From DASUZB01 sp036377075 (GTDB taxonomy: Bacteria > Actinomycetota > CALGFH01), in the NCBI GenBank assembly GCA_036377075.1, contig DASUZB010000012.1, positions 1 through 64,000 on the forward strand: DNA of 64,000 nt, written 5' to 3'. This document shows, one piece after another, positions 57,603-64,000 of this stretch. The position numbers were made by a program, and so were the translations under genes. The first letter of the stretch is position 1. Every line of letters starts with the position of its first letter. Under the pieces are notes generated by a model. That model searched no databases. It was not told where the DNA came from and saw nothing but the letters and a program-made list of their open reading frames with translations.

Positions 57603-57850
57603 ACGTCTTCGGGGACTGGGCCGTGCAGAGCGGGCGGTTCGCGCGCGCCCGCACCATCCTCGAGGAAGCGGGCGATGACCGGCCCGAGCGCGGTTGGGTG
57701 CTGGTGATCCGGTCCTTGTCGGAACCGGATGCGCAGGTGCGGGAGGCCTTGTTCCTTGAGGCGCTCGCGATCGGGCGCCACTTCGGCGATCCCGACGTCG
57801 AGTTCGAGGCGCTGGGGTACCTCGGCTGCCTGCTGATCCTGACCGACTGA
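57602..57850 (+). pseudogene. Remnant of a LuxR/TPR-type regulator
   Basis: A 75-to-82-codon open frame (NVFGDWAVQSGRFARARTIL, RGWVLVIRSLSEPDAQVREAL, RHFGDPDVEFEALGYLG, then a stop after LLILTD). It matches an internal TPR segment of long LuxR-family ATPase regulators, but both the ATPase and the HTH parts are missing. It begins exactly at the stop of the dioxygenase, with no ribosome binding site. Most probably a relic of a deletion that joined the dioxygenase to a broken regulator. Confidence 0.6.
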
Positions 57851-57908
57851 GGGTCTCCCAGCGCGGGTTTCCAGCTAGCGGGAATGCGCTCCGGCGCCTC
57901 GCCCTGCG

Positions 57909-58295
57909 ATGGTGTCGGCCATGATGCTGCGCTGCCTGATCGTCGACGACAGCCCCCAGTTCCTGACGGCGGCCCGCGGGCTGCTGGAGCGCGAGGGGAT
58001 CGCGGTCGTCGGCGTCACGTCGAGCGGCGCGGAGGCGCTGCGGCGCGCGGAGGCGCTGCGCCCGGACGTCATGCTGCTCGACATCGACCTCGGCGGGCAC
58101 AGCGGCTTGGAGCTCGCCCGGCGCCTCCACCACGAGGCGAGCACGGCCCGGCTGAGGGTGATCCTGATCTCGACCCACGCCGAGCAGGACTACGCGGACC
58201 TGATCGCGGCGAGCCCGGCGGTCGGCTTCCTTTCGAAGTCCACCCTGTCGGCCCGGGCGATCCACGCGCTGCTTGCCGATCGGGATGGCGGTTGA
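57909..58295 (+). CDS. Receiver-only response regulator
   Basis: The 128-residue product is a bare CheY-like receiver domain: CLIVDDSPQFLTAARGLLE, phosphoacceptor in VMLLDIDL (D58), switch residue in LIST, lysine in VGFLSKST. No output domain follows. Upstream ATGs at 57909, 57921 and 57924 are in frame; the later ones fit the fold best. It stands 37 bases before the CHASE3 histidine kinase gene and would accept phosphate from it, acting by protein contact or as a phosphate sink. Confidence 0.88.
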   Translation: MVSAMMLRCLIVDDSPQFLTAARGLLEREGIAVVGVTSSGAEALRRAEALRPDVMLLDIDLGGHSGLELARRLHHEASTARLRVILISTHAEQDYADLIAASPAVGFLSKSTLSARAIHALLADRDGG

Positions 58296-58332
58296 CCCCG
58301 TCATGGTCGGGATTTTCGGCTAGCCTGCTGCC

Positions 58333-59736
58333 GTGAGCACCAGGGGCGGGCTGACCCGCCGCATGGTCGTCGCGAGCGGCCTGCTCGCGATCGTCGTGGG
58401 GGCCGCCTTCGCGGTGCTGCTCTCCTCGGTCGCCGACCTGCGCTCCTCGGAACGGCGCGCGCGACAGTCCGAGGAGGTGCTGGTGGTCGCGAACCAGCTC
58501 GAACGGCTCGTGGTCGACATCGAGACGAGCCAGCGCGGCTTCGTCATCACCGGGCAGGAACGGTTCCTGCGGCCGTGGCGCGACGCCCGCGCCGCCTTTC
58601 CCGGGCAGGCCGGCACGCTGGAGCGGCTGGTCGCCGGCAACGCCGAGCAGGAGGAACGCGCGCGGGCGATCGCGCGGGCGGGCGGGTCCTACGTCCAGGA
58701 CTATTCGATCCCGCTGGTGAGCGTCGCCCGCGGCAACCTCGCCGCCGCACGGACCGAGGCGCTGACCGACGAGGGGAAGCGGCGCATCGACGGCATCCGT
58801 GCCGAGTTCGACCGCTTCGTGGCGACCGAGCGGAGCCTGGCATCGGACCGCGAGCGCCGCTCCGACGCGGCCGCCCGCCGCGCGATCGTCGCGGCGGCCG
58901 GCGGCCTGGCGGGGTCGGTCGTCCTCATCGCCATGTTCGCGGGCTACCTGGCGGGCGCGATCGTGCGGCCCATCCGCCGCGTGGCGGAGATGGCCGGACG
59001 GCTCGCCGGCGGCGACCTGGGCGCCCGCATGCCCGAACGGGGCGTCGGCGAGGTCGGCGCGCTCCAGCGGAGCTTCAACACCATGGCCAGCTCGCTGGAG
59101 CAGAGCCGCGAGGAGCTCGCCGCCTCGCGGGCGCGCATCGTGGCGGCCGCCGACCAGGCGCGCCGGCGGATCGAGCGCGACCTGCACGACGGGACCCAGC
59201 AGCGGCTGGTCTCGCTGGTCCTGGACCTGCGTGCCGCCGAGGCGGCGGTGACGCCCGAGCTGCCGGAGCTCAGGGGACAGCTCGCCCGGGTCGCGGAGGG
59301 CCTGGCGGGCGAGCTGGACGAGCTGCGGGAGATCTCGCGCGGCATCCACCCGGCGATCCTCTCGGAGGGCGGCCTCGGTCCCGCGCTCAGGGCCCTCGCC
59401 CGCCGCTCCGCCGTGCCGGTGGAACTCGACGTCCAGGTGGTGGCGCGGCTGCCCGAGCCGGTCGAGGTGGCGGCGTACTACGTCGTGTCCGAGGCGCTCG
59501 CCAACGCCGCCAAGCACGCCCACGCGTCGGTGGTCCAGGTCGAGGCGCGGGCGCGTGACGGCGGCCTGCGCCTGACGGTCCGCGACGACGGCGTCGGCGG
59601 CGCCGCCCCGGGACAGGGCTCGGGCCTCATCGGGCTCACCGACCGGGTCGAGGCCTTGGGCGGGACGATCTCGATCGCCAGCCCTGGCGGGCAGGGCACC
59701 ACGCTGCTGGTCGACCTTCCCGTCGGGGACGGCTGA
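58333..59736 (+). CDS. CHASE3-HAMP sensor histidine kinase (NarX/DegS type)
   Basis: A 467-residue kinase with GTG start. TM1 is at about 10-32; an extracellular CHASE3 domain covers about 45-180 (VVDIETSQRGFVITGQERFL). TM2 is at about 188-212 and HAMP at about 210-260. HisKA_3 contains H285 in RRRIERDLHDGTQQRLVSL, and the HATPase shows ALANAAKHAHA, VRDDGVGG and GSGLIGLTDRVEALGG. HisKA_3 kinases usually phosphorylate NarL-type regulators with DNA-binding output, but the neighbour here is receiver-only. The gene overlaps a small hairpin with the convergent XRE regulator gene. Confidence 0.94.
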   Translation: MSTRGGLTRRMVVASGLLAIVVGAAFAVLLSSVADLRSSERRARQSEEVLVVANQLERLVVDIETSQRGFVITGQERFLRPWRDARAAFPGQAGTLERLVAGNAEQEERARAIARAGGSYVQDYSIPLVSVARGNLAAARTEALTDEGKRRIDGIRAEFDRFVATERSLASDRERRSDAAARRAIVAAAGGLAGSVVLIAMFAGYLAGAIVRPIRRVAEMAGRLAGGDLGARMPERGVGEVGALQRSFNTMASSLEQSREELAASRARIVAAADQARRRIERDLHDGTQQRLVSLVLDLRAAEAAVTPELPELRGQLARVAEGLAGELDELREISRGIHPAILSEGGLGPALRALARRSAVPVELDVQVVARLPEPVEVAAYYVVSEALANAAKHAHASVVQVEARARDGGLRLTVRDDGVGGAAPGQGSGLIGLTDRVEALGGTISIASPGGQGTTLLVDLPVGDG

Positions 59737-59755
59737 CCGGCCCTCGACAGGTCAG
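59733..59755. terminator. Short hairpin between convergent kinase and XRE regulator genes
   Basis: CTGACC (59733-59738) pairs with GGTCAG (59750-59755) across the 15-base gap. The stem includes both stop regions. Weak but well placed. Confidence 0.3.
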
Positions 59756-62544
59756 GGGCGAGACCCGTTGACCTCGAGGAGGGCCTGAACCTGGTCGGCC
59801 TCGGGGCTGCCGACGTCGGTGAGCACCGCGAGCGCCTCCTGCCAGGAAGGCCGGGCGGCGGCTTCGCCGCGGGTGCGGCGCAGGGCATGGCCCAGGACGA
59901 CCAGGGCGCGGGCCTCGTCCAGGCGGAGGCCGGTCTGGTGCTGGCCCTCCAGGGCCTGCCGGGCGTGCGCGATCGCCGGCTCCAGGTCTCCGAGCCCCAG
60001 GTGGGCGGCGGCCTGGATGGTGTGGGCGCGGCCTTGGAGGATGCCGAAGCCTGCCTGGTCGGCGATGGCCAGGGCCTGCTGGGCATGCTCCACGGCCTGG
60101 GCCGGCTGGCCTTGCGCGTGGTGGACGGCGGCCAGGCCCAGCAGCGCCTCGGCCTCCAGGTAGCGGGCGTCGGCCAGGCGTGCCTGGTCGAGCGCCTGCC
60201 GGTGGTGCTCGGCGGCCAGCTCGGGACGGCCCAGGTGCAGCTGGACGCTGGCGAGGGTGTTGCGCGCGTCGATCTCCAGCCGGGGTTCGCGGATCTCGCA
60301 GGTCAGCGCGAGGGCGGCTTCGGCCAGCTCAAGGGCCTGGGGATGGCGGCCGGCGTCACGGTGCAGCGCAGCCAGGGCATGCAGCCCATAGGCCTCGCCG
60401 AAGCGGCTGCCAAGCTCCCGCGACAGCGCCAGCGCCTGGGTGAGGTACGCCTGCGCGCAGTCCAGCTCTCCCAGGTTCCGGTAGGCCTCGCCGAGGTTGT
60501 TGAGGTCGGCGGCCTGGCCGCTGCGGGAGCCGACCTCCCGGTGCAGCGCCAGGGCCTCCACCAGATGCTCGACCGCCTGCGCGGGCCGTCCCAGCGCCAG
60601 CTCCACGTCCCCCAGGTAGTCCAGGACGGTCGCCTGGCCGGCCTTGAAGCCCGTCTGGCGGTGCAACGCCAACGCCTGCGCCAGATGGTCCACGGCCAGC
60701 TGGAGCTGGCCCACCTCGGCGTGAAGCTCGCCGATGTCGCTCAAGCTGACGGCCTCGCCCTCCACCCAGCCAGCCTGCCGGGCCAGCGGCAGCGAGTTGC
60801 GGTAGTGCGCGGCCGCCTGGTCGTAGTCACCCAGGCACTCGCACGCGCTACCCAGGTTGCGCTCGGCGGCGGCCTGGGCCCGCCGATCGGCCGCGGCCGC
60901 CGCGGCGGTCAGGCCGGCCTGGGCGACCGCCAGCCAGTCCGCCACGTGCCGGTTCTGCCAGAAGTAGCCGCGCAGCGCATCCGCGAGCAGCCACGCGGAC
61001 GGCCTGGACCCGTGCTCGGCGGCGTGCTGCGCGGCGGCGACCAGGTTGGCCCGCTCGGCGTCCAACCACGCCAGCGCCTGCGCGCGCCCGGCGAAGGCCA
61101 CCTCGGGCAACCGCGGGTCCGCCGGAGGCACCGGGAGGCGCAACCGCTCCGGGTAAAGCAGCCGGTTGGCCGCGTCCGTGGCCTGCACGTACCAGCCGAG
61201 CAACCGCTCCAACGCCGCCGGTCCCTCGGCATCGCGGTCGCGGCGTACGGCGCGCTGGCGGGCGTAGGCGCGCAGCAGGTCGTGCAGGCCGTAGCGGCCC
61301 AGCCCGCGGGGTTCGACCAGGTGGGCGGCGGCGAGCCGCTCCAGCAGCCGCCTGGCCCGCGGCACCGGGACCGCCGCCAGCGCGGCGGCGGCCTCGGCCG
61401 TGAACTCGGGGCCTGGTACCAACCCCAGCAGGCGGAACAGCCGTCCGGTTTCCGGGTCGAGCGCGGCCAGCGAGCTGTCGAACGCGACCCCGACCGCCGC
61501 CCGCGGGTCGCCGTCGACCGCCAGCTCGGCCAGCCGGTCGCCGCCGCGCAGCCGCTCCAGGTACCCGGCGATCGACCAGTCGGGGTGGCAGGCGAGGTTG
61601 GCCGCGGCGATCCGCAACGCCAACGGCAGCAGCCCGCACGCCTGAGCCAGTCCGGCGGCAGCCTCAGGCTCGGCGTCCAGCCGGTCCTGGCCGACGACCT
61701 CGGTCAGCAGGTCGGCCGCCTCCGCAACGCTCAGCACGTCCAGGGTGAGCCGGCGGGCGCCGTGGGTGGCGCTCAACCCCGCCAGCCGGTCACGGCTGGT
61801 CACCACCACCAGGCAGCCAGGACCCCCGGGCACCAGCGGCCGCACCTGCTCGGCGTCGCGGGCGTTGTCCAGCACCACCAGCACCCGCCGGCCGGCCAGC
61901 AGCGACCGGTACAGACCCGCCGCGGCCGGCACCTCCGCCGGGACCTGCCCGGCCGCCACCCCCAGCCCTTGCAGCAGCTGCGCCAGCGCCCGCAGCACGC
62001 CCAGCGGCGCGCCAGGCCCATACCCCTGCAGGTTCACGAACAGCTGCCCGTCGGGGAAGCGCGCCGCCACCCGGTGCGCCCAGCGCACCGCCAACGCGGT
62101 CTTGCCCACCCCCGCGGTCCCGGCGATCGCCGAGATGACCACCGCGGTGGGCCGCTCGCCGACCCCTGACAGGACCGCGTCGAGCTGCTCCAGCTCGGCG
62201 CGCCGGCCGGTGAACTCGGTCAGGTCCGCCGGCAGCTGCGCGGGCGCCGGTAGCTGGGCGGGCACCGGGGAATGGGCCGCCTGGCCCGGTCCGCTCCGGG
62301 CGGCCGCGACCAGCGCCACCCGGTCGGGTCCTGCCAGGCCCAGGGCGTCGGCCAGCAGCCGCACGGACTCGCCGCGGGGCCGCCGGATGCGGCCCGATTC
62401 CAGGCCGACGATCGTGCGCACGCTCAGGCCCGCACGCTCCGCGAGCTGCTCCTGGCTGAGCAGGGCGCGCTGCCGCAGCAGGCGCAGCAGTCCCGCCAGG
62501 GCCGCCGGTTCGCCGGGGAGTTCGGTGTCGCCGTCGCTCACCAT
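59752..62544 (-). CDS. XRE-family HTH / NB-ARC (STAND) / TPR regulator
   Basis: A 930-residue regulator. An N-terminal XRE HTH (about 15-70: LLRLLRQRALLSQEQLAERAGLSVRTIVGLESG) and a Pro-rich linker precede an NB-ARC ATPase with GTAGVGKT at 142-149 and VLVVLDNARDAEQV. A winged-helix/ARM segment (YGLHDLLRAYARQRA) follows, then at least nine tetratricopeptide repeats such as LNNLGEAYRNLGELDCAQAYLTQAL. The combination matches AfsR-like STAND regulators with XRE instead of SARP DNA-binding domain, common in streptomycete-like genomes. Signal and targets are unknown. Confidence 0.93.
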   Translation of the reverse strand: MVSDGDTELPGEPAALAGLLRLLRQRALLSQEQLAERAGLSVRTIVGLESGRIRRPRGESVRLLADALGLAGPDRVALVAAARSGPGQAAHSPVPAQLPAPAQLPADLTEFTGRRAELEQLDAVLSGVGERPTAVVISAIAGTAGVGKTALAVRWAHRVAARFPDGQLFVNLQGYGPGAPLGVLRALAQLLQGLGVAAGQVPAEVPAAAGLYRSLLAGRRVLVVLDNARDAEQVRPLVPGGPGCLVVVTSRDRLAGLSATHGARRLTLDVLSVAEAADLLTEVVGQDRLDAEPEAAAGLAQACGLLPLALRIAAANLACHPDWSIAGYLERLRGGDRLAELAVDGDPRAAVGVAFDSSLAALDPETGRLFRLLGLVPGPEFTAEAAAALAAVPVPRARRLLERLAAAHLVEPRGLGRYGLHDLLRAYARQRAVRRDRDAEGPAALERLLGWYVQATDAANRLLYPERLRLPVPPADPRLPEVAFAGRAQALAWLDAERANLVAAAQHAAEHGSRPSAWLLADALRGYFWQNRHVADWLAVAQAGLTAAAAAADRRAQAAAERNLGSACECLGDYDQAAAHYRNSLPLARQAGWVEGEAVSLSDIGELHAEVGQLQLAVDHLAQALALHRQTGFKAGQATVLDYLGDVELALGRPAQAVEHLVEALALHREVGSRSGQAADLNNLGEAYRNLGELDCAQAYLTQALALSRELGSRFGEAYGLHALAALHRDAGRHPQALELAEAALALTCEIREPRLEIDARNTLASVQLHLGRPELAAEHHRQALDQARLADARYLEAEALLGLAAVHHAQGQPAQAVEHAQQALAIADQAGFGILQGRAHTIQAAAHLGLGDLEPAIAHARQALEGQHQTGLRLDEARALVVLGHALRRTRGEAAARPSWQEALAVLTDVGSPEADQVQALLEVNGSRP

Positions 62545-62721
62545 CGTCGCCGCCGTAAGGAAGGTGCCGGGATCTTGCCGGGGACTTGCCGGACAGTTGC
62601 CTGGATCACGGGGCTGTGCAGCGGAAGAGTCTACCGGCCACGGGGGGGATGCCGTCCGGCCTTACCTGTGAGAGGCCGCCTCGCGTGTCGGAAGACCGCT
62701 CCGTCGAGGAATGGAGGTGCC

Positions 62722-63033
62722 ATGTTGCTTGGACGCCCTACGGCGCTGGTGGTGGCCGCGGCGTTGGCGCTGGGGACGCTGCTGGCCCAGCCCGCACTGG
62801 CCGCCGACCGGGAGAGCGGGACGCTGTCCTGCAAGCCCGGCCAGGTGGTGGTCATCACCGAGCGCACCAGCGCGGGGCTCACGACGGTCACCTACGGTCG
62901 TAGCCGTACCGCGACCTACAAGCGGGACTGGTCGACCACCGTCACCCGTACCGGCCTGCAGGCCACCAGTTGGGTGGTAACCACGAGCGGCGCGATGGAC
63001 CACGAGGTGACCGGCGCCGCCTGCGTGCCGTGA
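62722..63033 (+). CDS. Small secreted hypothetical protein
   Basis: A 103-residue precursor with a clear signal peptide (LVVAAALALGTLLAQPALAA, cleavage near residue 28). The mature 75 residues are beta-rich (GTLSCKPGQVVVITERTSAG, TVTYGRSRTATYKR) with two cysteines that can form one disulfide (SCKPG and GAACVP). The composition resembles small actinomycete extracellular proteins such as the lactococcin-972-like or chaplin-neighbour types, but no family is recognised. GGAGGTGCC before the ATG is a strong ribosome binding site. Confidence 0.8.
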   Translation: MLLGRPTALVVAAALALGTLLAQPALAADRESGTLSCKPGQVVVITERTSAGLTTVTYGRSRTATYKRDWSTTVTRTGLQATSWVVTTSGAMDHEVTGAACVP

Positions 63034-63055
63034 CCGCCACGGACGCGCCGAGGGG

Positions 63056-63285
63056 CCGTGGCCACCAATCGGCTGGCCCTGCTCCCGGTCGTACACCTTC
63101 ACCGCGGAGTACACGGTGTACCTGGATCGGTCCGGCACGCCGAACATCACCACCGGAAGGCGGACGGCGCCCAGCGGGATGCGGCTGTACAGCACGCCGT
63201 AGTGGCACCGCGGCAGCATCGGCGGTTGGCAGCAAGAACCGTCTTCAGCGCGGAAAGCCCTCTCCAGTTCTTCCCCTGACACCAT
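63056..63285 (-). pseudogene. Coding-like remnant antisense to the gap before the right-edge gene
   Basis: Minus-strand codons from the ATG at 63285 (VSGEELERAFRAEDG, YGVLYSRIPLGAVRLPVVMF, RYTVYSAVKVYDREQGQPI) have nearly all G or C in third position and read like a real protein. The frame has no natural end and runs into the antisense of the secreted-protein gene. No family is recognised. Best taken as a fragment of a broken gene. Confidence 0.3.
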
Positions 63286-63319
63286 TCCCAGGCGCGGACC
63301 AGCGGCCGGGCGGCCCTGC

Positions 63320-63976
63320 TCACCAACCGGGCCGCCCGGCGCTCGCCGCTTTGCGAGGTGGACCCTTGCCGCCGACCGGGTCGCGACCGACGCACGCCGC
63401 GCATTCGGCGGTCGCCCGGACGAGCAGGTCACGGAGCATCCCGTCCGGGTCCGGGATGCACGCCTGCGCGATCCCCTCGACGGCGTCGCGGACGATGATG
63501 GGCGCGGCCTGCCGGCGGAAGCCCTTCTGGGAACCCCGGGCACCGCTGGTGAAGCGGTAGGCCCACTGCGCCGCGTGCGGCACCTGCGCCAACGCCAGCC
63601 GGCTCTGCTCCTCGAGCGCTCCCACCGGTCGTCCGTCCAGCTCGGACAGGACGCGTTCGCAGGCCAGTACCGAGACCGCCATGACGCGTTGCCGCTCGGC
63701 CGCCGCCACCGGCAGGGCCATGGTGGCCGACCGCAGGGCGATGCGCGCGTCGATGTGCAGGTCGTCCCCGGTCAGCCCGATCACCGACGGGATCAGGCCG
63801 GCCAGCCGCGGGCGTCCGGCGTCGGAGGTGTAGTCGTTGACGTGGCGGGCGACCGCGGCCAGCAGCGGATGGGTGCACGCCGGGTGATCGCTCCAGCGCT
63901 CGCCGGCCAGTAAGGAGGCAAGCTCCATGAAGCATGCGCCCTGGCGCGGGTTACGGTGCTTGCCACGAGCCAGCAT
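63320..63976 (-). CDS. Conserved actinomycete hypothetical protein (start possibly beyond window)
   Basis: 218 residues from ATG 63976: RNPRQGACFMELASLLAGERWSDHPACTHPLLAAVARHVND, GLIPSVIGLTGDD, SVLACERVLSELDG, and a C-terminal stretch with ECAACVGRDP. The CFMELASLLAGExWSDHPxCTHP block is a pattern I associate with conserved actinomycete proteins of unknown function. The upstream codons to the window edge (reading PPALLP before the ATG) stay open and look coding, so the true start may lie past 64000. No enzymatic motif is seen. Confidence 0.78.
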   Translation of the reverse strand: MLARGKHRNPRQGACFMELASLLAGERWSDHPACTHPLLAAVARHVNDYTSDAGRPRLAGLIPSVIGLTGDDLHIDARIALRSATMALPVAAAERQRVMAVSVLACERVLSELDGRPVGALEEQSRLALAQVPHAAQWAYRFTSGARGSQKGFRRQAAPIIVRDAVEGIAQACIPDPDGMLRDLLVRATAECAACVGRDPVGGKGPPRKAASAGRPGW

Positions 63977-64000
63977 CGGGAGCAGCGCTGGCGGCTGCGC

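Overview
The window is very GC-rich: third codon positions are almost always G or C, and GTG/TTG starts and 4-base stop/start overlaps (ATGA, GTGA, TGATG) are common. ECF sigma factors with NTF2-like tails, STAND-type regulators, a ROK regulator without a visible zinc motif, MsiK-like sugar transport and a TCGAAC-N4-GTTCGA SOS box all point to a soil-type actinomycete (Actinomycetota). I cannot name the genus. No rRNA, tRNA, CRISPR array, transposase or phage gene was seen.

Layout. 1-1084: SnoaL-like protein divergent from a TetR regulator. 1561-11252: two paralogous cyclase/AAA/TPR signalling proteins pointing away from each other, with an SDR dehydrogenase and a hyaluronan-synthase-like glycosyltransferase between them. 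11525-16079: housekeeping-type genes (HutF, CBS pair, two VOC proteins, CsaA, an HhH-GPD protein); the smaller VOC gene has a perfect LexA-type box upstream. 16235-18872: PadR regulator and a DrrAB-like ABC exporter. 19008-24385: an alkyltransferase-like protein, a truncated NarL regulator, two ECF sigma factors with NTF2-like tails, SRPBCC and CGNR proteins, a secreted protein, and a small two-gene cassette resembling HicA plus a partner.

24405-37018 is a carbohydrate island: MsiK-type ATPase, two BadF-type sugar kinases, a GH4 6-phospho-beta-glucosidase, a ROK regulator, a binding protein, two permeases, an FGGY kinase, a hydroxyacid dehydrogenase and an enoyl-CoA hydratase. Two similar dyads (26673-26690 and 28061-28075) fit a shared ROK operator. 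The likely logic is ABC import, intracellular phosphorylation, then GH4 hydrolysis, without a PTS.

37028-49434 holds a LuxR-ATPase regulator, a CMD-like protein, and the most unusual unit of the window: an operon of two different CzcA/CusA-type RND permeases separated by a 159-residue lipoprotein that looks like a stripped-down membrane-fusion adaptor, and bracketed by two related lipoproteins. It is preceded by a 442-base leader with four GACTA-NN-TAGTC-type palindromes and duplicated sequence modules. 49445-51637 encodes a secreted GH26-like/beta-helix fusion.

51915-64000 is a mixed region: ArsR-SRPBCC pair with an operator-overlapped, probably leaderless promoter; DUF3224, AraC, histidine phosphatase, YdjM-like membrane protein, methyltransferase, maleylpyruvate-isomerase-like protein, intradiol dioxygenase, a decayed LuxR/TPR fragment, a receiver-only regulator with a CHASE3 histidine kinase, a 930-residue XRE-STAND-TPR regulator, a small secreted protein and a conserved hypothetical protein at the right edge.
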